Shown here piece after piece: positions 25,001 through 37,720 of a DNA stretch of 59,215 nucleotides (its first letter is position 1; each line of letters starts with the position of its first letter). The notes below the pieces were generated by a model. It was not told where the DNA came from and ran no database searches. It saw nothing but the letters and a program-made list of their open reading frames with translations. The stretch spans positions 1 to 59,215 of the forward strand of contig DF237494.1 of NCBI GenBank assembly GCA_000708835.1. The letters run 5' to 3'. The translations under genes and the position numbers were made by a program. The stretch comes from Klebsormidium nitens. Taxonomy: Eukaryota > Streptophyta > Klebsormidiophyceae > Klebsormidiales > Klebsormidiaceae.

Positions 25001-26840
25001 CTTGCACTCCAGCAGCTGACCCGGCTGCGGCGTCGCTTGGCGTGCAGTTTGGAGTGGTGGTGCATGCAGCTGATCACCATCTTGTCGGGCCTGCTCCCCG
25101 ACCCCGAGGTCCAGGTGTCCGCCATGACCATCTGCTTCAACACCGCCGCGCTCTGCTTCATGCTGCCCCTCGGCCTCTCCACCGCCGTCAGGTCAGCGCC
25201 CGCGCACTGCTCACCGAAGATTGAGTTGTTGGCAATTCCGTGCAAGGTTGGTCGGCATTGCATTGTCCACTGCGGTGATGCATTGCCAACAAGTCCTAGC
25301 TTTCTACGATTGGGGCTGATCCGTGCGACCGTCTTTGATAGAGCTCCGTATTTGCTGATATTGGATTACGTATCTCGGATATGCACCGGCGCTCTCTTTA
25401 TGTTTTAGTTTCTTCGTGGTTGCACCACCTTTTTCGGTGTACTGCCGGCAACCAGTCATGCTCAATCTATGTCGAAGTGAACTGCTCAGCAGACTGCTTC
25501 AGGCCCTCGTATTCTGAGGTCTTTGGATACCATCGTAATAATAGTTGAGAAAATCTGATGCAGGAGTCGCCTGATTAGTACATGAAAGAATTGGAAGAGA
25601 ACAGCGTGACAAGGGCCGTCCCCTTTCTGGCCACTTTTCTTGTTCACCAGAATGCTTGCCGAAGCCAGCTCGTGTTTGTATGCAGCGTGCGCGTGAGCAA
25701 CGAGCTGGGCGCGGGCAAGCCGGGGCGCGCGCGGCTGGCGGTGCAGACGAGCATGAGCATCGCGCTGGTGCTCGGGGTGGTTCTGGCAGGCATCCTGCTC
25801 GCGCTGCGCAACAAGTGGGCGCTCGTGTTTGCGGACCCGCGCGAGGTGCACCTCATCGCGCTCGTGGCCAAGATCATGCCGCTCCTAGTTGTCTCCCAGT
25901 TCGGGGTGGGACTGCAGGCCATTCTCTCAGGTGAGAGGGGTGGATAACGGCTTTTAGTAGGTGCTACGCTTGTCTTCGTTGATGGGTTCGTACTACTACA
26001 ATCAGTACCTCTCGAATGCGTTTGCGCGCAAGTAGAGAGCGATCTGATGGAAGGCTACTCGATCGTCCCACAAAGTGCGTAGAGAATGCTGTGTATCTTT
26101 TGGTGGATGGCCGCTCACCAAACGCACGGGACTTGACTCCTGCTGTCGTCAGCTAGCCGGCGGTGGCATCAACGTCAAACAACGCACTTCGATCTGACGT
26201 AAAGGAATTTCTATTCTCAAATCTGAAGTTGTAGACCGATTGGTTCTTCACAAAGTGCTGGTGACACTCAAGTCTGAAGCCTGCCGGTTCTCCAGGTGTC
26301 CTGCGCGGCTCCGGGCAGCAGTTCGTGGGGTCGGTGATCAACTTCGTGAGCTACTACGGCATCGCGGTGCCGGCCATGGTGTTGTTCGCCTTCCGCCTGG
26401 ACCTGCGGTTGCAGGGCCTCTGGTTCGGCCTCATGCTGGGCGTGGGCCTGCAGACGCTCATGCTGCTCATCCTCACCTGCCGCACGGACTGGAGCCTTCA
26501 GGTGTGCGCCGCCACCTCGCAACCCTTTCTTCGAGCGGCTTGGCGTTATCGTTGTCCGCTTCGTACTCTTTACATTCCTGCAGCTTGAGCTTCTTCGCCG
26601 TCCACTTTGTTGAAAGGGAACGCGACTCTGTCGACGGGCAACTGCTGCTCTGCTCCCCTGACGTTGTCCTCTATCTAGATGACTGGCGATGTCATTGCTT
26701 CGCGCTATGTTCTATTTGTAATCAAGCATTGCGTACGCTGCGGAGCTGATGAAGTTGGCCATTTGTGCGCGCAGGCCGACCGAGCTAGAAAACGAGTAGA
26801 AGCCATAGCGCGAGACCGGTATAGCCCTGTATTGTGTTGA
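22086..26840 (+). CDS. MATE/DTX family multidrug and toxin efflux carrier
   Basis: A membrane antiporter of the MATE (DTX) family, which exports organic compounds or metabolites in exchange for H+ or Na+. The substrate cannot be told from sequence. Eight exons: 22086-22472, 22992-23267, 23710-23825, 24168-24326, 25048-25191, 25686-25930, 26296-26501 and 26775-26840, joining in frame to 532 aa. An in-frame TAG at 22077-22079 supports the start. About 85 hydrophilic residues come first, then roughly twelve membrane segments. Family marks are TFCGQAFGAGQY in exon 2, the join giving CLEWW in exon 5, RVSNELGAGKP in exon 6 and GVLRGSGQQFVGS in exon 7. The last exon adds a short basic tail. Typical MATE proteins are 450-550 aa, so length fits. 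It shares a 310-bp upstream region with the coiled-coil gene. Confidence 0.95.
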
Positions 26841-27977
26841 CAGCAGTGGGCTCTGGCCATCACTTCCTCCAGCGTAGCTAGTCAGGCACGCAGTCGATCA
26901 GTCCAGGCATAAATGATGTCATACTTTGATCACGGAAGGTACAACCAACTCGGGGCCTTGTGCGGAATGGTGCGTCATTGGGGCTCAATGTTGAGCAACG
27001 TATATTGTAATATAGATCTTACAAATTTGGATCGGGTAACTGTGACACGGGTCCATTTGCAGTACAGTCTGTGCACTGAGCAGAGCTGAACGTGAGGCAG
27101 ACGATTTGCGGCATGATCTGCTGGACTTAGCATAATTCGTAATTCCATGCTCGACAACTGAAAAGCTGTGACGTCGAATCGTGCATGCAGGGCCTGTCGA
27201 CATGGCCTGCACGCAAATGCCACTCACGCGCATGCGATGCAAATGACATATATAGGATTGCGAGCTTCATGCTACCGCTACATGCCCTGCAATCACGCAT
27301 GGCACATGCCGCCTCAGAGCTCATGTGTGCGCGTGACTTACTGTCAATGCAATTGCCCGCGCGCGCTATAGCAACTTGGGCCGGCCATGACGGCCCTTAC
27401 CCTATATAAATGAGCCTCATGTTAATGATATATAGCCGGGACGACATACCTTATCGGTTGATGATCTTCTCCGACATCACTAGACTCAAATATAGGACTT
27501 CTGTTGACCGCGGTGTCACTGAGACGGTCACTCATTGCTACATATACTAATGATTCTTAAAAAGCGGCCAGATCTTCCGACGGTAACACATACGGTATAC
27601 CCGGCGCCCATATGTGTGCGGGGTCCATGCATGGTCATACTATCTAGATTCGACATCATGCAACGTAGGTACCGGATGGCACCCTAAACCTGAGTAGCTG
27701 CACGCCTCAGGCCCCACGTTCCGCTTTGACCTGCACAGAAAGACATCACGACGCCCGGCAAGCTGATGGGGTCAGCCTAGTGGCTCAACTATGATACCGA
27801 CTATATCATCCTAGCTGGAATGCTACGGCCCAAGAATCGTATGTACTTCCAGTCCAGTTGCTTTTATAGCAGCACTCCTTTACTGGATCCTATCTAGGAT
27901 TACAGGCCCCGTCACTGCGAGCTGATGTTTCCTACTTCAAGTATGTACATAGCCTAGTAGAGTACAGATATTTAACG
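26841..27977. other. Convergent gap, MATE / TMEM106-like gene
   Basis: No exon, tRNA or clear repeat is supported. The stretch has many short self-complementary words such as CATGCATG, but nothing I can name. It should hold the 3' ends of both flanking transcripts. Confidence 0.45.
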
Positions 27978-30164
27978 TCATATCCGACCGCCGTACTTCC
28001 ATTGACAAGTCCGCTTCATGATCTTCAAGTTTCTCGGATTTGTGAGCACGTCACAAAACATGTCGGCCTGCAATGCAAAGACAATATTTCAAAAAAAATC
28101 GGTCAACACCACTAGATTTGAGTCAGATTATCCATCACATGGCGGCCCTATGACAGGCCCCTTTTGAGTCCTGACAAGGCGAACCTGTTGGGAAGATGCT
28201 TGGAGGAAGCTACTGGAAATGCCATTGACCAGGCAGTGAAATATATCCACGTCTAGGTTGGCAAGCAACTTCACGACAAATCATTTCAAACGAGCAGAAC
28301 GCAGCAGCCTACATTGCAAAGGACTTTTTGAATCGCAATTCCAACGGCGGAAGTGCCAAAAGTGCTTGGAAGGAACAACAATCATGACTTACGATGAACT
28401 CATGCGGTATAAGCTCGATAAGGTCGACCGTCCCTGTGAAGCGCGCCGCGATGTCCATCTCGACCGCCCGGTTCTCCCAGTCCCTCAGGAGCGCAAAGGA
28501 CATGCCGAAAGTGCTGAGGCCGTTCAGCTGGGCGGGAACGATGATGAGCGTGCTGCTGGCCGCAGCCTGCTGCCCAGGGGGGAGGAGCGCCTCGCCCAAC
28601 TTCTTCTCCTGCAAACCGAAATCAGAGTCGCTCAGGGCCAAAAGCTGGAAGGAACAGAGGCGTCTAAGAAGACAGACCATGATCAGAGTCGTGCAGGCCT
28701 GAAGCCGGAAGGGATAGAGGCGTCTAAGAAGACATACTGGGATCCTGTAGAAGGTCAACTGGGGCTTTGGATGGAAAATTTCACTAAGACCTGGTCAAAC
28801 CACCGAAGCATTCAACTCTCCCACTGGGGCACGAACAGAGGAAAACCGTAGAAGAGAGGCGGCCTTGTGCGAGTGACGCGCATTGAGCAAACAGAGGAGT
28901 ACACACCTACCTTGTAGATGATGTCTAGGCTGCTCGCCTCATAATGCACCCCCACCTTGTTGGGATTCTTTACCAGCACTTTGACCATAAGGTCAATGTC
29001 AAGTACGAGTCTCCTCCCGAAGATGGTCGGGTCGTTCTCATCCGCTGTCTCTAGCGCTTTCCCCCATGCCTCTTTCTCGGTTTCGTTCAAAGCTTCCCAA
29101 CCTAACAAGTCTTGCGCAACAGTAAGTACGCTCCTGATACTGGTGTCAGCCACTGATTCCGAAGCTCTTATAGACCTGTCAGCGTCTTCTAAGAACCTTC
29201 TTCCGTCTTCTTCCGTTTCCTGTGCCCTCTCTTCCGCCACCACGTAAGGTTGTCGTCTCGAGTCCACTATAGAACCGTCAAGAGCGGACTCGTTCGCCCA
29301 GTCCGATGGGTACATTCCCACAGTCGAGTCTCTCTCCCATCTGAGCTGAAACTTTGTGAAGCGTACATCCACCAGATCAAAGTCAGGATTCCTGCAGGCA
29401 AGTCCCTAGCTCAGCTCAATGGACAATATGACAGCAAGCCCTGGAAAGTGTGAGGATGATAAGAGTGGGGTGGTGCTGGCATCATTCAAGATGTTTCGTA
29501 GATTTCAAGAGCGACATGCTTGAAGTAGTTGATCAAGCACCCAATCTGACCAAGTTGAACAGACCGTTGCACCTCATACGATCTTCTTGAATACTGCAAC
29601 CTTCAAGAAGCACGGCCTCCATTGTGTGTAACCGCATACTGCGGGGAGACCCTAACAAACGGCATAGCCAAAGAAACAGGCTTGACAATGAAAAACACTG
29701 CCTACACAAACCCTCCCCCCAAAAGTGGCTCACCTGGGATAAAACGACACGGCAAGGAAACCCAGAGCCAGGGCGAGGGTGATGTACACGGAAGAGATGA
29801 GAAGCGCTTGGCAAGACCTTCCCCAAAGGCATGCCGCTCGGCGCCGGTGCCGCCTCCTACGCGAAAACCTGCTGTCCCAATGCGACTCTGATCCTGGGTA
29901 AGTCTCAAACAGTCCCTCCTCAGGTTGCCACCCGCTTTCCATCTCGCCTGGGTCAACAGCACCACTGCCTCGGCACAACGGACACTCTGCATGTGCCCCA
30001 TTGTCCATCTCATCATCTGAAGTCGAGCCAGGCTCCTCAGGCTCCTCCTCAATCTCCTCAACGCGCACCTGCGCAGCATCTGGCTGCATTGTCGACAAAC
30101 TTTCGGCAGCCATGAACTTATGCGCTGTTTCCCCTCGGGTTACATGGACCTTCGACTCAGCCAT
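27978..30164 (-). CDS. TMEM106-like (DUF1356/LEA2-fold) membrane protein
   Basis: Four exons read right to left: 30164-29734, 29391-28911, 28608-28393 and 28067-27978. They join in frame to 405 aa, with clean GT-AG borders. The N-terminal cytosolic part is acidic (about residues 36-60), then has a Cys pair, CPLC at 61-64 followed by RGSG, which resembles the CPTCQGTG motif of animal TMEM106 proteins. An Arg-rich run (about 99-109) precedes one membrane helix (about 118-140). The rest, about 260 residues, resembles a lumenal LEA2-type beta domain and ends with CDVLTNP and CQWKYGG. TMEM106B in animals is a type II lysosomal membrane protein; a vacuolar or endolysosomal location here is inferred. 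Residues 155-260 contain a longer charged insert than animal homologues have. The gene faces away from ferrochelatase across 790 bp. Confidence 0.82.
28621..28741. repeat. ~60-bp imperfect tandem duplication in intron 2
   Basis: Two adjacent copies at about 28621-28680 and 28681-28741 share ATCAGAGTCG, CTGGAA/CCGGAA and CGTCTAAGAAGACA at a spacing of about 60 bp. They lie in the intron between exons 2 and 3 of the TMEM106-like gene. Confidence 0.85.
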
Positions 30165-30954
30165 CACATTGCACCTAGCCGGCCCAAGTGGCGGCAGCGC
30201 TAGAAACCCTAGAAACCAAGTACCCCGGTACCTGTGTGGGGAGAGAAGCTGCATGGCACAAGTTGGCACGACGCATCGATCCAGCTGAAGTTCAAGACTG
30301 CTTTCGTAAGACTTTAGAGAACTTTCAGGCGTCGATGCTATCAAAGTTGACAACGGACGATTGATGTCGAATTTGATGAGTCACTAGGGCAGAGTTGGTC
30401 GCCTGATGTGCTGGAGATCGACCACGCCGCCTTGGAGACTCAATTTCCCAGCCGTCGATGGAATATTAAAGAAACTCTCGATCACTCTACCCCGTCGAGA
30501 TGAACCAGACATTGTTCTGAGGAGAGTTGCTGCCTAGAATGCCAAGCCCTTCCTTGCAGTGCCAGTGGCTTTTCTTGCAAGTCGCAAGGCAGCCAGCACT
30601 CGAGCCAGTTTGTCGTCTCCTGTTGGGAAATAGGGCAAGCGTGTCTGAGGATCGTGAATGGGGCGCCTTTGCAAAGGTGTTTCTCCTGATAGATCCATTA
30701 GTGCCCGTGGCCATCGATTCAGGCAACGAGACTGCACCTGGTTTGTGGTACATAAGGGCAATGCTGCTAGCTGGGTGGCGGAAGACTGTGTAAAGTTGCC
30801 AAGTGATTAGCCACCCTCCAACTAAGTCGGCAGGACAGTTGGCTATTTAGATAGTTCTAGCGTAGTGAACAGGTGGGGGACAATTTGCCCTTTTGTTGGT
30901 TCAACGACAGGTATTTCAGGCACCACAGGTGAAAGCATCGAAGTTGGTGCTGTG
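30165..30954. promoter_or_regulatory. Divergent upstream region, TMEM106-like / ferrochelatase
   Basis: The 790 bp between the two start codons contain a telo-box-like AAACCCTAG at 30204-30212, close to the TMEM106-like start and probably in its leader. No TATA box or light-responsive element is clear enough to call. Confidence 0.45.
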
Positions 30955-33900
30955 ATGGATGCTGCTGCTGTGGCTCGTTCGCACCACTGCCTCTGCGGGG
31001 GCCCGACGGCCACAGGAAAACCCCAGAGACTGCAGAGCGCAGGTCAGCAAGGCTATACATGCAGGTTGATGGGATGGCCGTAGAAGCATTGCGTGGTTGG
31101 GTTGTTGGTGCGTTGAGTTGTGTTGTGCCGTAGAAGTATTGTGGAGTTTCAAGGTTGCCACTCAGCCAACCACAACAGCGCATTCGCTTATTGCATCGTC
31201 ACTTGATGCGTGCTTCCACTTTTGAGCTGGTCTGTTTCTGAAAGTGTTCTGCCATGCATGCCATCTCCCTTGCTGCTGCTGTTTGATTTGAGTGAGCACT
31301 TTCTTTCATGGGTGGAAGATGTCAAGCGACACCGCCACATCGAGCAGGATCAGCATTGATATGATTGAGGGTGTTGGTCTGAGTCGAAGTTTGTGATCCA
31401 TCGAGTCTTGTGACCAGTGAATAGCAACGACTTCTGTGGCAAGCAATGCCATCGGCAGATGGGCTTCGATTCTGCATTTTGGACCAGACTTCAAAGCTGT
31501 TGATTTGAGATTCAGCCACAACGATTTGTTTGAGATGCTTTGGAAATTTCCATGTCACGACTCCGAGCAAATATGGACTTGGTGTTGCCTGCTTACTTCC
31601 AAGTACATTGAGTTAGGGTTTTGGCACATTGAACACCTCAGCTGTCTGGTCAGGCTTTGTGTAAAGTGTTCGCTGACATGCCCGTAATCCCTTTTTGCAG
31701 AATGTCACACAACCAGTTTTACTTTGAGTCCAGTGTCCCGGCAATTTTGCCGAAAGCAACATCGGTGGTTGCAACAGAAGCAGCAGAGGTTAGATTCCAG
31801 GCGAAGACCACAACCCAGTGGTAGTTTGGCAAGCAGGGGCAGCCAAGCTGACCTCCAGGCGTTCTTGTCAGACATTGGGAGAATAGAGAGATCGAGGGGC
31901 AGGCGAGTGCCACCTATTTCTTCGGAAACTGCAGACCGAGGGGGTTATGACAGTACACGGTCCAGAACATCACGATGGCAGGGGTCAGCAGCTGCGTCTC
32001 TTGCTTCGATGGCGCCTACGGCCCCTCAGGCGCCTGTTGCTCCCGAAGGGAATGCCGTCCAAGAAGCCACAGAGCGCGTCGGAGTGTTATTACTTAATCT
32101 AGGGGGCCCGGAGACTCTCGATGACGTGCAACCTTTCCTGTTCAACCTCTTTGCAGATCCTGTAAGTGCTTCCCTCTCTGGTTCAACTCCTGAAGATCAG
32201 TTGCATTGCAGTTGTTACTCTCATGAAACAAGATTTCCTCCTTGCTTATTCACTGCCCCCTTTTCTGGTGGGGCATCCTATATGCGGATATTTCCAATCC
32301 AGCTTGTGGGGTCCTTCAGAAATAGACGGTGCTGCTTGCTGAAAGGTTGTTCTTTACTTTTCGATGCAGGATATTATCCGCCTGCCTCGCAACCTCCGCT
32401 TTCTGCAGCGCCCGCTGGCGCAATTCATCTCTTCCGTGCGTGCACCCAAGAGTGCCGAAGGCTACGCTGCTATTGGGGGAGGTTCTCCCCTCAGACGAAT
32501 CACGAATGACCAGGCTCAGGCACTACAAGAGAGCCTTGAAAAGAAGGGCTGTCCTGCGCATGTATATGTAGGTAAGGTTTGTGCTGGAACACTGGATCAT
32601 GCCGCTTGCGACGGGTATTGTTATCAGTTGAAATATCGGATGGCCACATTCTAGTATCAGGATGCCAAACAGCCCGCGTTTTACGAGTTAAGGCTTTCTT
32701 CTATCTGGACAGGAGTCTGCACTTCACTACACAGCTTAATACGTCTTTTCGACCTTTGCTCAGGTATGAGGTACTGGCATCCATTCACGGAGGAAGCGAT
32801 CTTCGATGTAAGTCGATCTGGTTCGGATTGCCCCTATTCTTGGCTGCATTCGACCACTCTCACAGCCACTGCTGATACAGGACAGACCGCTAGCAAGTGC
32901 TGCGCTGAATGGAGCTGTAATTGAGGGCAAAGGCCTTTCCTTGAAGAATCGCACTCTCAAATGATTCAGGGCGCTCTTGCGATGTTGGTTTGAGCACGAA
33001 GTGTATCTCAAAACAACTTTCCTGAGTGCGAATAGATACTGCTTCGACTATGCAGATCAAGCAGGATCGGATAACCCGGCTTGTCGTCCTCCCTCTGTAC
33101 CCTCAATTCTCCATCTCCACCAGCGGGTCGAGCTTGCGCCTCCTAGAGCGACTCTTCAGGTGAAGCTTGCTATTACCGCTCACCATCTGTTGTTTCCTCA
33201 AGAGTCGGCCCGACGGACACCTGCTCTTTTGCCAGATTTGGCAAAGCCATCTCGGTCTTATCCCCCGGATCGCTTTCTATCTTCGCTCTAGAACGTTGAC
33301 CAAGTTACAACATTGGCTGAGAAACCATTCTGGTTGGTGAGTCTTAAGTGCTGACTTTCTGGTTGCAGGGAGGACGACTACCTGGTCCAGATGGAGCACA
33401 CGGTCATTCCGTCCTGGTACCAGCGGAGCGGGTACGTGAAGGCGATGGCGAACCTCATCGAAGAGGAGCTGCAAAAGCTGCCAGTGCCAGAAGAGGTGAG
33501 CCTGCGGCTACTTACTGGATTTCACAAAGACGCTCAGTGGTTACTTGGATGACACAAAGGTTTGATGCAAACCTTCGTGTCACTATTATGTCAATACGTT
33601 CGTCACTAACTTGGAAGCTTTTTCGAGGATGTATGAGGATATTCTTTACTCGAGAATCAGTGATAGAGGCGAACACCTCGAGACGACTCTTGTCTTCCCG
33701 CACCACTGTAGGATACGTTGGATTGAAGGGGGCTGCTGGGCGTCAACCGTCATTGTGCGGCCCTGAATTGATTTGGGTCTTCGTTGTTCCCAGGCCCACA
33801 TTTTCTTCAGCGCGCATGGGGTGCCGGTGACCTACGTGGAGGATGCTGGAGATCCGTACAAAGCCGAGATGGAGGAGTGCATCGCATTGATCACGCAGGA

Positions 33901-35676
33901 GCTCGAAGACAGAGGGGTGGACAACAAATACACGCTTGCATATCAAGTGAGCACCTGCATCGGCAATGCTCTGCATTCTTGTTCCTTTGCCTGCGACCTA
34001 CCAACTCTGCTTGGCATGACGCTCGACGAGCAGAATCTTGAGGACTTCGATGTAGACTGTTGATCCTAGTCATCTATGACTGTTTTTGCTGCCCCTTGAT
34101 GGACAAAGACCGGAGCTGTGTTCCGGAGGCTTGGAAGGCATATTTCCACGCACTTTTTCTGCAATTACCCTGCCACCACATCTTTCAAAATTTTATTACT
34201 TTCGCCAACTTCTCGACCTTCCACATGCAGAGTCGAGTCGGACCAGTCGAGTGGTTGAAGCCATATACTGGTGAGGTGATTCTGCCTTTGTCGCTCTTTG
34301 AAGGCAGTGTACAGCTGTCCTTCATGGCGCTTGACTGTGGCAGCCTTCGCAGATATTTCTGCCTGAACCTTCTTCGAGCAAAGATTACAAAGTTGACACA
34401 TTACTTGTTGCAGATGAGACGATCAAGAAGCTGGGCAAGGAGGGAGTAAAGTCGCTACTGGCTGTGCCTATAAGGTAGGTTAATAGGAGCTCTTTCGTTT
34501 CTTTGCTTCTTTCTGCTGACAACCACTTGACTTTCGCTTCGTTGTTGTAATAGTTTGTGCTGACAACCACTCACTTGTTGCTTGGTTGTTGTATTATGAT
34601 CTGTTCCATTAAGTATCGGTTTCGTACAATGGATGTTGGATTGCTATACCAAGCTGAAATCCTTTCGTTCCCGCCACGACTGTAAAGCTTGCTCACACGT
34701 GTTGCCTACCGCCGCAGTTTCGTGAGCGAGCACATTGAGACGCTGGAAGAGATCGACGTGGAGTACCGGGAGCTGGCGCTGGCGTCGGGCATTGTGCACT
34801 GGGGCCGCGTGCCCGCGCTGGGCGTGGAGCCCATGTTCATCGACGACCTGGCAGACGCTGTGCTGGAGGCGCTGCCGTTCGTGGGGGCCATGGCCATGTC
34901 GTCCGTCGATGCTAAGCAGGCAAGGCCATTCAATCTATCATGGAAGCTTTAGTCCACATCAGGATCTTGCTGGGAACGCTTGTGCGGATGCTTTGTACAG
35001 CTTATTTCAATTAGGCTCTATTCCACAGCCAGATGAAACACAAGTCTCAGGACCCCAGCAATCCATCTCGAGCCTCCTATTCCACTTCGATTCGACTGAC
35101 GAGAACAGGCGCCGCTCACATGTTAAATAGGCGCTGTAGTTGAAAAGTTCAGAAGCTTGTACTTCCACATCTGGAAGTAATGTCTGGAATACAGATGCGA
35201 TGAGGTCATTTGCTGACGTCTCTGGTTCCTGGGCAGGCTCTGGTGCCTCTGGGCAGCGTCGAGGAGCTGTTGGCGACGTACGACACGCTGCGGAGGGAGC
35301 TGCCAGCGCCGGTCGCAGTGTGGGAGTGGGGCTGGACGAAATCGGCGGAGACGTGGAACGGGCGAATTGCGATGGTAAGCGACTCTCTCCCTTGCCTTGC
35401 TTTTGCATGGTTTGCATAAGTACAGAGCCGAGCTTGGCACTCGTGCCATGCCGCATCAAAGGTATTGCTCGCCAGCGCAGGTTCTTTCTGCGAACTTGGT
35501 AAGAAGTGTGAGGAGGTGCTTTCTTGTGAGCGCTCTCCACGAGCTTGTCTTTAGGACACGGAACATGTTGGACCTCCTGTTTGCAGATTGCTGTTCTTGC
35601 TCTGCTAATATTGGAAGTCACCACTGGGCAAGGCGTGCTGCACCAATGGGGAATGCTGCCTCCGAAAACCTGGTAG
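30955..35676 (+). CDS. HEMH: Plastid ferrochelatase with C-terminal LHC-like helix
   Basis: Ferrochelatase inserts Fe2+ into protoporphyrin IX, the last step of haem synthesis. Twelve exons: 30955-31042, 31701-32161, 32370-32571, 32764-32807, 33056-33159, 33369-33495, 33794-33946, 34231-34270, 34415-34475, 34718-34919, 35237-35374 and 35587-35676. They join in frame to 569 aa. The N-terminus ([16 protein letters not shown], then Ser/Arg/Gln-rich) looks like a plastid transit peptide; its first exon rests on phase match and a good donor. The core begins [17 protein letters not shown]. The conserved catalytic His is H350 in FFSAHGVP. The C-terminus carries a chlorophyll a/b-binding-like motif, ETWNGR (E532, N535, R537), and a membrane helix, as in plant FC2 and cyanobacterial enzymes, so it likely sits in thylakoid membranes. 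The intron after 34919 is GC-AG. Confidence 0.96.
34514..34600. repeat. 44-bp imperfect tandem repeat in ferrochelatase intron
   Basis: TGCTGACAACCACT occurs at 34514 and again at 34558, and GTTGTTGTA at 34541 and 34585, giving two diverged 44-bp copies inside the intron after the exon ending at 34475. Confidence 0.75.
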
Positions 35677-37396
35677 CTGTCCCAGCGGACAAGTAGAGGT
35701 GAGCAGGCACTTTGAGGCAGCACTGTTTCTGACGACACAGCGGCAGTTCAATTGTCGAGTTGGGGATTCAAGGATCATATGTGGGCATGCTGCATCGCGT
35801 CTCACTCCGCAGACGTGATGTCGCTCTGATTGTGCTTCTTGTGTTCCTGCTGCACCCAAGCTCTTCATCAGAAGGTTGTCAACCAGGCCAGAGACGTCTC
35901 AAAACTTGAATCAAGGTGTTGATGCTGCTTCTTCATAAGTACTTGTCATGGGGAGACGAAAATCCTCGTTGGAATATGTAGGATGAAGCTTGCGCACTTT
36001 TGGCTTGCAGGTCCATGATTCATTTTGTGCGTAGTCTGGGAGGGTGGGACACTAGACATGGCCACGCCTTCTGTGGTTGTACATCAAGGTGCAGCAGGAC
36101 CCGATTTGCAGCTCCCTTCCGCAGAAGTAGCTGCAAGACGTCATTCCAGCATCTGTACGTCGCGCAGATAGGACTGATCACCAAACGGTTTCTCAAAAAG
36201 GTCATGTGCTTCAACAGATTCAAGTTACAGTTGAATTTGACGAGTCTAGGTCTGGTTGGCCGTGAAGCTGCTTTGCATGGATGCAAGACAGTCCTTTCCG
36301 GTCATTGTATCACAATATTGCATGTTGTGTGAAGACTATCCATTTTGCCAAATGCACATGGGCGTTGACCATGTGTCAAATGCTATCGCATGAGATAATA
36401 AATTGTTCCTCTTTGATTCAATGTTCATGACATTGCGTTTGCATGTGTGACAGTATAGCTAGCTTGCCTCAAAAGAACAGCTCTTAACTGCATATATATG
36501 GCGGCAAGCTCATGACGCCCTATGCAGGGCGATCAATACAACGGTCAGGTTGATGAGTTTGTAGATTGTCACTTCAAACAGTGCATGCCGCGGCCGGAGC
36601 ATGGTTATTCGCCTTTGATGAAACTGACAACCTAATTTCACGGATCTTTACCCAGCAAAGACTTGGTCCAAGCTCACAGGGCTTGATAGCAGCCATACAA
36701 CTGCCCAAACCAGCCGTATTCAATGTGGGACCATGGTGTCGCGTTGTTCTCACAGTTCTCCACCAAAGCGGATAAGGGTAAGCTCTTTGATTATTTGTAG
36801 TATAGAATCTGTGCCCACACCAGTACGAGAAGTTCTCTAGAAAAGACAGGCCTGCACTGGAATGAACACCTAGGTGCCGATTCTGCAAACTCAGTGAACT
36901 CAGTGCATGGACAACAGACAGGGCAGTCAAATGAACTGGAATCTGTGATCAGACTACTCTTGGCTCTGGACTTGCCAGACTTCCATATTACGGCAATACG
37001 TACTTGTTTCGACAAGTTGCTCAAACCCCAGAACGCTGCCTGCGAAGGAAGAACAGAGGGTCCCAGTCAGGCTTGCTGACTGCTTATTGTCTGCATTTTC
37101 TCCGTGATTCAATCGTTTGGGGTCTTTTGCAAGGGTCTGATGGTATACTGCAGAAAGAACGTTCTATAAAATGGATGTTACAGATCTCTGCCACACAGGG
37201 CCACACATAAAAACTTGCTCATGCCCATGCTTGTACAGGAAAGTTTCGCTGATTACCAATCTAAAGTCTGCACAAGCAACGTTGCTCCCTGTTCATGAGC
37301 TCAAGGAGGACTTTACTCTGGCATATCAGAGCAGATAGCGATCAGACAGAATGCAAATTAGAAGCATAGGTCCCAACTCACATTTCCGGAGCTTTC
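35677..37396. other. Convergent gap, ferrochelatase / complex I ESSS gene
   Basis: No coding exon is supported in these 1.7 kb. An AATAAA at 36397-36402 on the plus strand, about 720 bp after the ferrochelatase stop, is a possible poly(A) signal. Confidence 0.4.
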
Positions 37397-37720
37397 TTAA
37401 TCCTCTGAATCAGCATCTTTTTCGGCTTCTCGTCGGAGTGCTTCCTCTTTGGCCCAAACATTTATCCGTGTTTCTGGTCTAGCGTTCAGCCCGACGACCA
37501 ATATGATTGTTGCAGCACCAAAACCAATGTAATACGGAAGTTCCCAATCCTCCCACTTTCTTGCAACACCAGGAGGCCGGGGCTTCTCCATGAACAGCAC
37601 TCCGTTCGGCTTTGCTGGATCCTGTTTCCCTGGGCCAAACCACCCTCCAGGATATCCTCCAGCTCGTGTTCTGGTGGCGTTCCTTAGCACCTTGAAGGAG
37701 CTCCGCATGATTCCTGCCAT
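37397..37720 (-). CDS. Mitochondrial complex I subunit ESSS (NDUFB11-like)
   Basis: A single-exon gene giving 107 aa from the ATG at 37720. An open frame runs further upstream but without a nearby ATG, so this start is preferred. The sequence has a basic N-terminus (MAGIMRSSFKVLRNATRTRAGG), then GGWFGPGKQDPAKPNG and ARKWEDWELPYYIGFG, one membrane helix (YYIGFGAATIILVVGLNA), then a charged C-terminus with WAKEEA. This matches the plant ESSS/NDUFB11 family, an accessory single-span subunit of NADH:ubiquinone oxidoreductase in the mitochondrial inner membrane that helps build the membrane arm. It lies head to head with ATG14. Confidence 0.85.
   Translation of the reverse strand: MAGIMRSSFKVLRNATRTRAGGYPGGWFGPGKQDPAKPNGVLFMEKPRPPGVARKWEDWELPYYIGFGAATIILVVGLNARPETRINVWAKEEALRREAEKDADSED

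Noticed and set aside
31724-32161. Ferrochelatase starting in the exon at 31724
   Set aside because: The codon there is TTG, not ATG, and an acceptor TTTTTGCAG ends at 31700. A spliced first exon explains the start better.
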